A program made the position numbers and the translations under genes. Below are positions 8,698 through 19,735 of a DNA stretch of 64,000 nt, piece by piece. The notes under the pieces are model-generated. The model was not told where the DNA came from and searched no databases. It was given only the letters and a program-made list of their open reading frames with translations. The stretch comes from Protopterus annectens (taxonomy: Eukaryota; Chordata; Ceratodontiformes; Protopteridae), in the NCBI RefSeq assembly GCF_019279795.1, contig NC_056743.1, forward strand, positions 928,476,694-928,540,693. The letters are read 5' to 3'. The first letter of the stretch is position 1; each line of letters opens with the position of its first letter.

Positions 8698-10680
8698 TTA
8701 ATCTTAAGCCCAAAATGTGAAGAGCCATCATAGGGGATGCTAATAAAGGATGCCTTGAAGCAGTCTGAAAAATTACAGTATCTCTTCCAAATGTGGTGAC
8801 ATATAGGAATGCCAGTGCCAGCAGCTCAAGACGTGACATCAGCCGGGTCAGAAAGCAGACACATGGAAAAAATGGCAATCAACTGCAAGGTGGACAACTG
8901 AGTTTCCACAGTCTTTTGAGACTTGGGTGTCTGTTGTGCCTTAACCACTTTTGACATTTCTGACAATAACACACTGAAATCTCATCAAGTGAGGCAAGTA
9001 GTTTACAGCTTTCAGTGCAAAAGTGGTTGAGGCATACGAATGCTTCTGCTTCTCTAACTCGTCCAATGCCAGAGACTGACTATTTGAGGATGAACAGATG
9101 AACTACCCTCCCAGATGTCCTTCTTACTGGCCAAGCCCACCACAACAGCATCAATGGCAGGACCCTCACTCCAGTGTTGTTGGTCCTTGGGAGGGGCCAG
9201 GATCTTATCTTCTTTCTTTGAAATTGGTTCCACTGTACTGGGCTTCTTCCATGCCCTCCAGGATACCAAGTCAAAACTTTGTTTGGATGGGGATCTACCC
9301 AGGATGTGGATGAGCCTACCCAAAATGTCTCCAAAAATGCTGACTCCTCCAAGGATGGGGCTTCAGCAGTCCCATCCCCATGCTGACAAAGCAGCTCCGA
9401 AAGATTTCCAAATGAGACATCATAAAAGGGGGATATGGGGGACCCCTCCCATTCATTGAGGTTGGTATCCTTGGTGAAGGATTCCTCCAGAGGATCTAGG
9501 TGTTTCCTCTTGCACAGCCTTTGCCAGAAACGTCCTGCCCTGAAGAGTCCGGGGGGGTCCCATGAGTGCAGATCAGACTGGATGGATGCAGGTTCACAAG
9601 CACAGACTTTGAAAAGTGGGGATACCAGTTGGCGCTGACCATTCTGTTCCCTGAAGGAAAAGCATCCTCTCTATGACATCAAAGGCAGAGGCTGAAATCG
9701 GCACCCCAGAACCTGCACATCTAGGAGACAAGGATCCCAAGGATATACCAGATTCCAGAGCCACTCCCACCTGCCCCAACACTGAGATCAGGACCAAACT
9801 ATCCAGAGTAGAGGCACTGAATGAGAGGGATGACTCCACAACCCAAAGCTTCAACCCCAGCCTGAAAACCCCTGTCTCCAAGTGTTGGCCACAAGATCCA
9901 CTTGGCTCCAAAACTGTCAGAGTAGAGGAAACCAACGAAGGGGTAGGAGCTGAAATTGGCCAAGCTGATGATTCCGACCCTAGGGAGGTAGGGCAACCAG
10001 CTCCAATAACTTTGGAGCCATAGGGCATGAAGTAGGAAACAAGCTTGATGGAGCCAAAGCTTCAGGTTGAGAACCCAAAGCCAATGATGAGAGTCTTAAC
10101 TGCATCTGAGCTTGTAGGAATTCTGTATCAGATGCTCCAAGTCAACAAGTTTCAAACTCCAGACCGACTATGTTGACTGAACCGATGAGGTCACCGAAGG
10201 CTGGGTCTCACCTGCTAGGTGACAACTTCAACGGCCAGATGCCAACTGGAGAGATTTGGATCAGGGGTGAGGAGGAGAAAACTCTGAAGAAGATTCTCGT
10301 AGAATGGAGGGGGAGAAGGGAGAAAAGGTTCTGCCCATGGGAGCTCTTTTCAACAAAAAAGGACTCGGGACAGTGAGCATAAGGGAAGGAGTCATCCCCA
10401 TGGTTGGCACCATGGAAGATAGAGTCTGAGGTGTTGAATCTGGTGATGGTGCCAAAGCCACTGGAGGAGCCAAAGATCTTGGCACTTTCGGGTCCAGCAG
10501 ACAGGATCACTTTCAGCCCACCCTTTTCAAGATTTGGGGTCCTAAGAATTCTCCTTACAACCCTGCTCTCCTTTGTCAATGCTACCAGTCAGAGTGGAAG
10601 ATGAGGAAGGATTGTCGGCCAGTAACAGACCCTTGACGAACTAACATATTCCTCCTCATAATCATGGCTCGGGTGGCAAA
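8390..10680 (-). pseudogene. gag remnant of element A
   Basis: Short broken frames resemble the gag of B and D: REQDGKTLSAVG near 8650-8690, DEL-type core with SWRAWKKPSTVEP near 9220-9270, IDAVVVGLASKKD near 9110-9150, and a Ser/Pro-rich low-complexity part at 9594-10580. The N-terminal Cys/His module is not visible before the C insertion at 10743. Stops and shifts are too many for a product. Confidence 0.7.
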
Positions 10681-10787
10681 AGCCTCTTACAAATTTAGCT
10701 AGAAGCATTTGAGAAAGGATACATCCCAATGGAACTTGAGAAAGTACAGTTGTGTACACTTAACATAAATGTAGATGTTCAAGTGTA

Positions 10788-10955
10788 TTCACTGTTGCAG
10801 TCATTACATTTGGGCAATCTGCAAGCAGGTTGCCCTCAGTCGGCCTGATTAACAAAGTCTTGGGTCCTGCGTCGGTTGCTGTCCCTTCTTCCATGACGTC
10901 AGGTCATCAGGGGTGTAAAACATGCAGCCAACGCCATTACATCAGTTTTTCTTGC
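10788..10955. repeat. Left ITR of element C
   Basis: Inverted partner of 18902-19075, with CACTGTTGCAGTCATTACA and GACGTCAGGTCATCAGG segments. Both copies share the form of the E/F/G ITR but have drifted. Confidence 0.88.
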
Positions 10956-11118
10956 CCCAGATGTCAGGTGCCCCCCAAATGGGGAGCAAATAAAATTAAA
11001 AACACAAAAAAATATACCTCAAACCAAAAGTAAATACACCAAAAGGGCTTTTAAGCTAAGTTAAAGAAAGTAGAGGTATAGTCAGAGAAAAATAGGGGGC
11101 TGGAGGGAGGGTAACCAG

Positions 11119-11225
11119 GACTGCAACAGTGAATACACTCGAACTTTCATCTACATTTATGGTAAGTGTACACAACTGTACTATGTTCTTCGTGTTTCAC
11201 TGTTGCAGTCGTTACATTTGGGTAG
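11119..11225. repeat. Internal complementary region of C
   Basis: 11119-11182 matches the reverse complement of the left end and 11183-11225 that of the right end. It contains the GTTACATTTGGGTAG motif that also occurs in both ITRs. Confidence 0.9.
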
Positions 11226-11269
11226 ATTCCCAAAGCTATGGCTGGGTGGAGGGAATTATACAGCATTAG

Positions 11270-12400
11270 GACCAGCTATAAGGCCCTGCAGGACAGCAGT
11301 GGCAAAGCCAGCTCTGGATTTAGAGAAAATAGGTAAATTGTAATGTTTGGTGAAAGTATGAAGTGAGCTCCAGGTAGCAGCTTCTAGAATGTCCCTGGTA
11401 GGAACACCTCTGAGAAAGGCTGTTGAAGTAGATGCAGCCCTGGTGGAATGGGATCGGATCCCCTGGGGAATAGTTTTTCCATGGTGCTTATAGCAGAAAT
11501 GAATACAATGGCTTATCCATTTGGAAATGGTTTGCTCTGAAACAGCCTTTCCCTCTGCCCCTGCAGCAAATGCTACCAGCAGTTGTTCAGATTTTCTTTG
11601 AGATTTAGTCCTGTTAAAGGGGTTGGGAGGGTGGCCTAATGGTTAAGGTGTTTGCCTTACAAATACAAGGTGCAGGGTTTGGGTCTCCCAAGGGATAATT
11701 GGCTAAGCTTAAAATGGCTTGCATGGGCAGTTAGCTTAGTACTAATCTATGAACCTATCTAAGTTGTCTGTGTAAAACCAATGAATGCAGAATCCACTCC
11801 CCCTTGTTCTGTGGATTGGGAAAGAAAGTTGGCAAATGAATGGTTTGATTAAGAGCCACATTGGATACCACCTTAGGCATGAAGGATGGGTTGGTCCTGA
11901 GAGATACCCTGTACGCATGAAAAATGATGAAAGGCTCCACTGCCATAAGAGCCTGTAATTCAGAAATCATTCTAGCTGAAGTGACTGCTAAAAGGAAAGC
12001 TGTTTTCCAGGAGAGAAAATTTAAATCTGCAGTAGCAGCTGGCTCGAAAGGAAAGAGAGCGAGTTTCTCCAATAAAAAATTAAGGTCCCAGGAAGGGGTT
12101 GGAGCTCTCCTGGGTGGTCTTAAGTTTTTGGCCCCTTTAGCAGAAGATGAGAGAAGAGGGGAGGTACTGTGTTGTAATGAACTGAAATGGCTGAGGCATA
12201 GATTTTTATGGAAGAAAAGATTGCAAAATCTGAGGAATGTTGGGCACTGCTGTGCTTATCCCTTGAGATTGATTCCAGGCACAGAATCTTTTCCATTTGT
12301 CAGCATAAGATTTTCTAGTACTAAGTCTTCTCGCTCCAAAATGACATCCATCACAGGTTTGCTGAGGGATGCTAAGGGTGAATTTAGGTGATTAGCCAGG
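11270..12400 (-). pseudogene. Tyrosine recombinase of element C, split by a SINE
   Basis: The middle part (11755-12072) has PFEPAATADLNFLSWKTAF and TSARMISELQAL, where the second Arg of the usual RR is Met. After the SINE, 11270-11617 carries HSTRAASTSTAFLRG, EAATWSSLHTFTKHY and SKSRAGFATAVLQG, so the H-x-x-R box and the nucleophile Tyr are retained. Stops lie between parts. The N-terminal part near 12256-12400 is weak. Confidence 0.85.
11618..11760 (+). mobile_element. tRNA-headed SINE inserted in C
   Basis: A head with an A-box-like TGGCCTAATGG (about 11634) and a B-box-like GGGTTTGGGTCTC (about 11678) is followed by a tail containing TTAGCTTAGTACTAATCTATGAACC. The tail resembles the 3' end of the LINE at 29284-30966. 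The YR frame of C resumes on both sides, which fixes the insertion limits within a few bases. It is a SINE, not a tRNA gene. Confidence 0.82.
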
Positions 12401-12579
12401 CAGCAAGATTCAAAGTTTGGAGCTGAGTGTGCAGAGTTTGGTTGTTCTGCTGAGACAATAAGTAAGGTGTCTGAAGCAGGTGCCACGGTGGAAGGTGTGA
12501 CACACCGAGCAGGAGTGGGTACCAGTGTTGGCGAGGCCAGTCTGGAGCAATCAAAATCATTTTTGGTTTGTCCTGTTTG

Positions 12580-14172
12580 ACTTTTAGTAGAACTTTGGAG
12601 AGCAGAGGCAGAGGGGGAATGTCCAGCTGAAGGACAGAGCATCCACTTTCCAGGCTTTTTTGTGATGAGTTCTTGCATAAAATTTGTCCGACTGATAGAG
12701 ATATTTTTGCCTCACCCCAGAACTATCTGGGCTCCCCCATTTGCATGTCAACATGTTGAAAATCCATGGTTCCAGTTTCCATTCGTGTGGGTCCATTAGA
12801 TTTCTGCTTAGTTCGCCTGCCAGAGTATTCATTTTTCCTGGCAGGAATTGAGCTTGTAGTTGTACTTGGTAGCTCAAGGCCATGTTGTACAATCCCATGG
12901 CTAGTCTGCAGAGGCTGTAGGAGTGTGTACCCCCCTGCTTGTTTATGTACCACATAACCGTGGTGTTGTCCGTCTTTATCAGAAATTGTCCTGGATGAAG
13001 GTAGTCCCTGAAGCCTGTCAGCACATTCTGTACAGCTAGCATTTCTTTTTGATTTATGTGAAGGTGCATTTGATTTGGGCTCCATTTTCCCTGAATGCAC
13101 TTCCCTGCCAGATGAGCACCCCCATGCATAATCTGAGGAGTCTGTAGTTAGGGTTTGGGCGGCAGGGGGTGGTGTGAATGGCAGTCCCTTCTTTTGGTGG
13201 CAGGCCTCTGCCCACCATAGGAACTCTAGGCGCAGACAAGGTAGGATAGGAATCATTGTTTCCAGGCTGTGACAATGCTGACTCCATAGACTTTTTAAAT
13301 ACCACTGAAGTTCCTCATATGCAGTCTTGCATATGGAATTTGAAGAATGCAGGAGGCCATGAACCCCAAGGCTTGCAGTATTTTCCTTGCAGACAGCAGG
13401 GTTTTTGTGGCCACCTGTTTTGAAGTATGTCACCAAATGAATTTGCTTCTCTGGCATAAGGAAAGCCATCTGGGCAGTTGTATTTAAGCTTGCACCCAAG
13501 AATGTAATTTTTTGAGAGGGTACCAGTTGTGATTTCTTTTCATTTATAGTGTACCATAGACAAGTAAGAACCCTTTTTACAAATGCCAGATGTTTTAGAA
13601 GAATGTCCTTGTTTTCTGCCTGAATTAAGACAATCGTCCAGGTATGGATATATTTGAATATTTCTTTGCCTGCAAAATGCAATTACTGGAGCCAGGCACT
13701 TTGTAAAAACCCTGGGTGCAGTAGATAAGCCAAAGGGCAGTGCAGAGAACTGGTAATGCAAGTTGCCTGCTTTGAAGCGGAGGTATCTTCTGCAAGATTC
13801 CCTGATTGGGATATACAGGTAAGCCTCTTTTAAATCTAGAGTTGCCAACCAGGCATCTTTGCCTAGCATAGGAAGTAACTAGTGAAGAGTCAGTATCTTG
13901 AATTTTGGGATGTCCAGAAAGGTGTGTAGAGTAGATAAGTCCAGAATTGGACGCCATGATTTGCTTTTCTGGGTACCAGGAAAAGTCTTGAATAGAAACC
14001 TTATCCCTTTTCCTCTTCTGGTACTAGTTGAATAGCCCCCATGCTCATGAAGGAAAGTACTTGATTCTGGGCCTCTTCTCACTGATTTGGGGGCAGATCT
14101 GGCCATCCATTTGGAGTTGGCAACATGTGGAAATGAAATCTGTATCCCAGGGATACTATATTTAAAACCCAT
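12580..14172 (-). pseudogene. ORF2 of element C (RT, RNase H, methyltransferase)
   Basis: RT at 13540-13869 (ATLDLKEAYLYI, LPFGLSTAP, and YPYLDDCL at the frame edge), connection at 13310-13560, RNase H at 12800-13170 with TTDSSDYAWG, QKEMLAVQ, KTDNTTVMWYINKQGG and AGELSRN, then KAWKVDALSFSW of the methyltransferase. The N-terminal linker with ILDLSTLHTFLDIPKFK is at 13879-14172. Two or three shifts break it. C keeps RNase H and the methyltransferase start in one frame, which helps show that E and F have deletions there. Confidence 0.85.
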
Positions 14173-14229
14173 TTGTCCTGGGTTATAAGTTGTCAGTTTT
14201 TTGTATGAAGAGACAGTTTTCTCCCCAAA

Positions 14230-16089
14230 GGGGCAGCTAAAAGGTAATTGCTTGGTAAGTGTAGAGGGAAGTCATTGAGACTGTTTACCATAGGGAGGTG
14301 TCTTGTTGTTTCCAGATTTGGAAGAGGAGGCACCCCATTGTTTTGTTCTGAAAGTCCCTTGGGACTGAAACCTGGTGCCTTTGGAATGTCTGTGTTTGAC
14401 TTGAGTGGCTCTCGAAGGAACTGGAAAGGACCAGTTCTTAGTAGGCGAGTGCCTACTAAATCTTGGAGGTTGCACTTGTAAGAAATCTTTCACAGTTTGC
14501 ATAGATTTAGCTTTATCTTCCATCTTTTTAGAACTTCTTCAGCCTTATTACCAAAGAGACGGTCCTGTTGTAAAGGAGCATCCAACATTTTTGTTTTAAC
14601 ATGATCAGGCAGAGTTTGCTCTTTGAGCCAAGCATGCCTTCTTAGCACAGACCCAGTTACAGCAGCCATGCAAGAAGCCTCCAAAGAATCAAAACCACAC
14701 TGCAAAGTATGTCTTTCCAACTTGTTCAGCTGAATGCAACAGATCTTGTAAATCTTTATTTTCCATACGGTCAGAAGTCAACATCATTTTATGTTTAAGC
14801 AGTCCCATGATATGCTGCTGATATTTTAGCATATGAAATTGACAGTTTAAAGCCCTGATTGCCAAGGTTGCAGAAGTGTAAACCTTCTTACTCCATCTAT
14901 CCAGCACCCTGGAATCTCTAACAGAAGGGGTAGGATTTTTAGCAGTAGAAGCCTTAATGCCCTTGGGGCCCTGAGAAATGGTTTCAGGATCCGCAACAGG
15001 ATTTTTGAAAAGGAATTTGTGGGAGTCAGGAACCATGTAGTATCTGTCTGGCTTACAAGGATCTGGAGGCAGAGAATCAGGAGCCATACTAGATTCTGAA
15101 AAAATCATCATCAACAAAGTCTACAGCAGGAGGTATAGCCAAAGGCCTATGCTGAGGAAGAAAAAGAAAATCCCCAAGTCTCTTTTTAGATTCAGAAAAA
15201 TCCTGACTTTCCCAGTGGATATGTTCCCTTAAGGTATGTAAAATTTCCCCAAAAGAGAAATCTTCAGGAGGAGAAGCAAAAGGAATGAGATCTTCTGCAT
15301 CAGAGTCCTCATGAGTAGGTACAGACAATTCCTGTTCATTAGAAGAGTCAGAAGAAATAGAATCCTATTCAGAAGATTCATAGTCAATATCGTATCTAGG
15401 TCTCTTAGAAGGGGGGGGGGGTTGGCTACCCCGATCAGAGTAATTAAATCTTCAGCCATTTTGATCATTTGTTTTTTAGGCATAGGGGCCTGCACATGTG
15501 GCCTAGGCATTGGTTTTTTAGACATAGGATGAGATTTTGGCCTTAATTTTGAAGATGGCGTCGGTCTAATATACAAATCTGTAGACCTGAAAACACCCTC
15601 AGAAGCCAGTGCCTGCACAGCGGCTCTGGATCCATCCAAGGTAGAGACATCCGCGGGTTCCATAATTGAAGCATCTTGCGGCATACTGGACTCCGAATGC
15701 GTCTCAGTACAGGCCTGCAAATCAGAAGTAGCGAGTATCAGGAGCTGCGAAAGTGCCCCACTGAGTACCAGCGAACTGGCGACTGGCTTAGGAGAAGTGT
15801 CTTCGGTAGTTTTGGACCACAATGGCCTGTCTCTGTCTTTTTCTTTGCGTTTTTCAGGTATTCCGCTAGTCGGATTGCTAACCGATGACATTTCTGGATA
15901 ATTAAAGCGTGCGCCAAAATATTTAGAAGCAAAAATGTACCGACATTTGATAGAGTGTTGATTAAATAAAGCACAGAACTGACAGCAAGTTACGTCATGA
16001 TAAGGGCCTAGTCAAGGAATACAGTACAAATGGAAATCCTTATGAGGTATTTACTTCCCACAAGTAATGCAATTATTAACTTTTACTGA
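14230..16089 (-). pseudogene. gag of element C, separated from its start by an RTE LINE
   Basis: The C-terminal KDFLQVQPPRFSR and basic tail lie near 14272-14523, the LRRHAWLKEQTLPDHVKTKMLDAPLQ core at 14580-14660, LDRWSKKVYTSATLAIRALNCQFHMLKYQ at 14830-14920, and a Ser/Pro-rich region up to 15891. The N-terminal Cys/His module (NNCITCGKQIPH-like) is at 15980-16085. Immediately upstream, at the initiator, the LINE breaks the sequence. The Met at 15891 opens an internal ORF, not the gag start. Confidence 0.82.
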
Positions 16090-16139
16090 ATTGTTTTATC
16101 ATGGTGTGGATGGGAGGAGAAATGGCATAGGAGATATTC

Positions 16140-16790
16140 TGAAGGAACAGTATGTGAAGAGTGTTTTGGAGGTGAAGAGAGTGTCAGATAGCGTGATGTT
16201 TATGTAGCTGGAAATTGATGGTGTAATGATGAATGTTGTTAGTGCATATACTCCACAAGTTGGGTGCGCAATGGATGAGAAAGAAAAATTTTGGAGTGAA
16301 TTGGATGAAGTGGTGATGACTGTACCCAAGGGTGAGAGAGTGGTGATTGGAGCAGATTTCAATGGGCATGTTGGTGAAGGGAACAGAGGGGATAAAAAGT
16401 GATGGGTAGGTATAGTGTTAAACAAGGGAATGCAGAAGGTCAGGTGGTAGTGGATTTTGCGAAAAGGATGGACATGGCTGTGGTGAATACGTATTTTAAC
16501 AAGAGGGAGGAGCATAGGGTGACATACAAGAGTGGAGGAATATACACACAGGTGGATTATATCTTATGTAGGAGGGCCAGTTTGAAGGAGATTGGAGACT
16601 GTAAAGTGGTGACTAGAGAAAGTGTAGTTAGGCAGCATAGGATAGTGGTTTGTAGGATGACGTTGGTGATCAAGAAGAGGAAGAAGAGTGTGAGGGCAGC
16701 ACCAAGGATCAAATGGTGGAAATTGAAAAAGGGTAATTGTGAGGTGGAGTTCGGGGATGAATTAAAGACAGGCACTGGGTGGCAGTGAAG
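16140..16790 (+). pseudogene. AP-type endonuclease part of the RTE LINE
   Basis: Retains IGADFNGHVGEGN (catalytic D and N), then VDFAKRMDMAVVNTYF, TYKSGGIYTQVDYILCRR and a QHRIVV histidine motif. The N-terminal part with the first catalytic Glu is missing. An in-frame stop lies near 16206 and frames shift near 16390. Confidence 0.8.
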
Positions 16791-17224
16791 AGTTACCAAA
16801 TAGCTGGGTAACTACAGCAGAGCTAGTAAGGGAGACAGCTAGAAAGGTGCTTGGTATCACATTGGGACAGAGGAAGGAAAACAAGGAGGCATAGTGGTGC
16901 AATGTGGAAGTACAGAAGAGTATACAGGCAAAGAAGTTGGCAAAGAAGAAGTGGGATTGTCAGAGAGATGAAGAAAGTAGACAGGAGTATAAGGAGATGA
17001 GGTGCATGGCAAAGAGAGAGGTGGCGAAGGCTAAGGATAAGGCAAATGAAGAGTTGTATGAAAGGTTGGACACTAAGGAGGGAGAAAAGGACCTGTACCG
17101 ATTGGCTAGACAGAGGGACCAAGCTAGGAAAGATGTGCAGCAGGTAAAGGTGATAAAGGATAATGAGGGAAACAAACTCACAAGCAAGGAGAGTGTGTTG
17201 AGATGAAAATAGTACTTTGAGGGG

Positions 17225-18579
17225 TTGATGAATGAAGAGAATGAGAGGGAGAGAAGGATGGATGATGTAGGGATAGTGAATCATGAAGTACAATGGATTA
17301 ACAAGGAGGAAGCAATGATAGCTATGAAGAGAATGAAGAATGGAAAGGCTGCTGGTCCAGATGACATACCTGTGGAAGCATGGAGGTGTTTAGGTGAAAT
17401 GGCAGTGGAGTTTTTAACCAGATTGTTTAATGAAATCTTAGAAAGTGAGAAGATGCCTGAGGAATGGAGAAAAAGTGTTTTGGTACCGGTTTTAAGAAAA
17501 AGGGTGATGTGCAGAGCTGTAGTAACTACAGAGGGATTAAATTGATCAGTCACAGCATGAAGTTATTGGAAAGAGTAGTGGAAGCTAGGTTAAGAAGGGA
17601 CATGATGATTAGTGAACAGCAGTATGGTTTCATGCCAGGAAAGAGCACTACAGATGCGATGTTTGCTCTGAGAGTGTTGATGGAGAAGTACAGAGAACGT
17701 CAGAAGGAGTTGCATTGTGTTTTTGTAGACTTAGAGAAAACATATGACAGGGTGCCTAGAGAGGAGTTGTGGTATTGTATGAGGAAGTAAAGAGTGTCAG
17801 AGAAGTATGCAAGAGTGGTACAGGATATGTACGAGGGTAGTGTGTCAGTGGTGAGATCTGCGGTGGGAGTGATGGATGCGTTTGAGGTGGGGTTACATCA
17901 AGGATCAGCTCTGAGCCCTTTCTTATTTGCAATGGTGATGGACAGGTTGACAGACTAGATCAGACAGGAGTCCCCATGGACTATGATGTTTGCAGAAGAC
18001 ATTGTGATCTGTAGTGAGAGTAGGGAACAGGTGGAGGAGACCCTGGAGAGATGGAGATATGCTCTAGAGAGAACAGGAATGAAGGTCAGCAGGACTAAGA
18101 CAGAATGTGTGTGTGCGAATGAGAGGGAGGATAGAAGAATGGCGAGGATGCAAGGAGTAGAGGTGGCGAAGGTGGATGAGTTTAAATACTTGGGGTCAAT
18201 AGTTCAGAGTAATGGTGAGTGTGGAAGAGAGGTGAAGAAGAGAGTACAGGCAGGATGGAGTGGGTGCAGAAGTGTGTCAGGAGTGATTTGTGACAGACGA
18301 GTACCTATAAGAGTGAAAGGGAAGGTCTACAAGAGGGTAGTGAGACCAACTATGTTATATGGGTTGGAGACAGTGGCATTGACAAAAAGGCAGGAGTTTG
18401 AGCTGGATGTGGCAGAGTTAAAGATGTTAAGATTTGCACTGGGTGTGACGAGGGTGGACAGGATTAGGAATAAGTATATTAGAAGGTCAGCCCAGGTTGG
18501 AAGGTTTGGAGACAAAGCCAGAGAGGCAAGATTACTTTGGTTTGGACATATACTGAGTATATTGGGAAAAAGATGCTAA
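17225..18579 (+). pseudogene. Reverse transcriptase of the RTE LINE
   Basis: Motifs in order: MKNGKAAGPDDIPVEAW (17330-17380), NYRGIKLIS, GFMPGKSTTDAMFALR, FVDLEKTYDRVP (17720-17760), GLHQGSALSPFLF (17890-17930), FAEDIVIC (17983-18010) in place of the usual F-A-D-D, and FKYLGSIVQSNG with a long C-terminus (VYKRVVRPTMLYGLET) to 18579. The Asp-to-Glu change in the catalytic pair, plus stops near 17788 and 17958 and a shift near 17500, show it is dead. Confidence 0.88.
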
Positions 18580-18765
18580 GGATGAAGCTATCACATAACA
18601 GGAAAAGAGGAAGGCCTAAGATAAGTTTTATGGATGTGGTGAGAGAGGACATGCAGGTGGTTTTTGTGTGACAGAGCAAGATGCAGAGGACAGGAAGAAA
18701 TGGAAACAGGTGATCCACTGTGGCGACTCCTAACGGGAACAGCCGAAAGAAGATGATGACTGACA

Positions 18766-18901
18766 TCGGTAAGGAACAAGAAAAAGTTTCCCCAACAGGG
18801 TACTTAGCTTTTTAGTTGAAGACTTCGGATCTGAAACTCGAAAACGAAAATTTCAGGAATTGGCCGACTGGCACTTGCGAACTGCTTCTGCTTCGGGCAC
18901 C
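18766..18901 (-). other. 5' leader of element C
   Basis: Non-coding stretch matching the leaders of E and F: GGGTACTTAGC, TCTGAAACTCGAA and CTGCTTCTGC blocks occur in the same order at 38580-38690 and 60660-60780. Confidence 0.75.
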
Positions 18902-19075
18902 GCGCGGCAAGAAAGACTGATGTAATGGCGTTGGCTGCATGTTTTACACCCCTGATGACCTGACATCATGGAAGAAGGGAAAGCAACCGATGCAGAACCC
19001 AAGACTCTGTTAATCAGGCAGACTGAGGGCAACCTGCCAGCAGATTACCCAAATGTAATGACTGCAACAGTGAAA
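18902..19075. repeat. Right (upstream) ITR of element C
   Basis: Inverted partner of 10788-10955. The outer 12 bases to 19087 are not part of the inverted match, but they appear reversed in the ICR, as the DIRS structure requires. Confidence 0.88.
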
Positions 19076-19087
19076 CACGAAGAACAT

Positions 19088-19250
19088 CAACCTGCTGTCC
19101 AGGAAGGTGGTAAATGAGATATATGGTAATCCTAGCGCAAGGTATTATGGGTAGAGGAGGTGGAACTCAGAGGCTGACGTCTGTCATACGGCTGGTCTCG
19201 GATCCAAGTTGGATTCAACAGCCCACAGGTTAAACCCTGATTGAAAAGAA
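19088..19250 (-). mobile_element. Probable upstream end (ITR) of element A
   Basis: Next to C's right end, GTGGTAAATGAGATATATGG and a TTATGGGTAGAGG stretch resemble the inner ITR of element H at 39048-39110 (GTGGCAAACAAGATCTG and TTATGGGTGAGG). It would complete A's upstream terminus. The match is partial and the exact end is not defined. Confidence 0.45.
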
Positions 19251-19257
19251 AACATTG

Positions 19258-19735
19258 GAACATATGTTTAATTGTATAATTAGCAGAAATAATACTGTAT
19301 ATCTCTCAAGATGTTCAACTTACAGTGCAATTGTCAAAGATAGTCTTCTTCAACAAAATCTAAGGTTTTAACTGATATCCTGCAACAGTTTGTAAGTCAC
19401 TTGTTTTTTTTTTAAGTATTACATACATATGGAAATACTGATTTTCATAATTACTAACAACTAGAAATGGTTGCAGTACAGTGTGATATAAACCAGAACT
19501 GACTGTGAATTGTCTCATCTCCCACATTAGTGTTTCACAGCATGAACCGCAATAAAATGTAGGTCCTTTCAGTTATGAAAACATGAAGATACATATTAAA
19601 ATATAAATAAGTGCCAAAGATTACTTTTTCCACTACAGGACATACTAGAATAATAATCTTAAGTGTCATTTTGTTAATAACTCCTTGGCCTTTCTAATAG
19701 TGCCTGCTATTAGCTAGTCAGTCAATTAAAGAAAC
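19258..19735 (+). repeat. Unidentified interspersed repeat R, copy 1
   Basis: It is homologous over its whole length, in inverted orientation, to 21400-21885. Well-kept blocks include CTCAAGATGTTCAACT, GCAACAGTTTGTAAGTCAC, TTTTCATAATTA and AGTGTCATTTTGTTAATAAC. No ORF and no recognised terminal signature. It could be two copies of a nonautonomous element or one inverted duplication. Confidence 0.75.

Larger units (their letters stand above)
8065..10742 (-). mobile_element. DIRS element A, second segment (RT start and gag)
   Basis: It continues element A after the B insertion; the base order across 1972/8065 matches copy 1 at 1152/1153. It carries the RT N-terminal half (8155-8490), the end of gag (8499-8700) and a degenerate gag body to about 10680, and is then cut by element C. 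Confidence 0.85.
16090..18765 (+). mobile_element. RTE-clade LINE, 5' truncated, inserted at the start codon of C gag
   Basis: It begins inside the endonuclease and ends with a short GATGATGAC-type tail after TGGCGACTCCTAACGGGA. Such a tail after a GGCGACCCCTAACGGGA block is characteristic of RTE elements. A short ACTGA occurs at both edges and may be a target duplication. C gag resumes on both sides. Multiple stops make it inactive. Confidence 0.85.
10743..19087 (-). mobile_element. DIRS-type YR retrotransposon C, with nested SINE and LINE
   Basis: Complete ends: the left begins AGTACAG and the right finishes AGAACAT, both confirmed by the ICR (junction at 11182/11183). It belongs to the same ITR family as E, F and G but is more diverged. 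It is inserted in the gag of element A at an AA/C site with no duplication. Without the SINE and the RTE LINE it would be about 5.5 kb, the same as E. Confidence 0.92.

Noticed and set aside
11630-11700. Possible tRNA gene
   Set aside because: The A and B boxes are present but the sequence does not form a clean tRNA and leads into a LINE-type tail; a SINE head.
16823-17293. 156-codon minus-strand frame across the RTE LINE
   Set aside because: It is the complement of purine-rich RT coding sequence; the plus-strand RT motifs explain the region.
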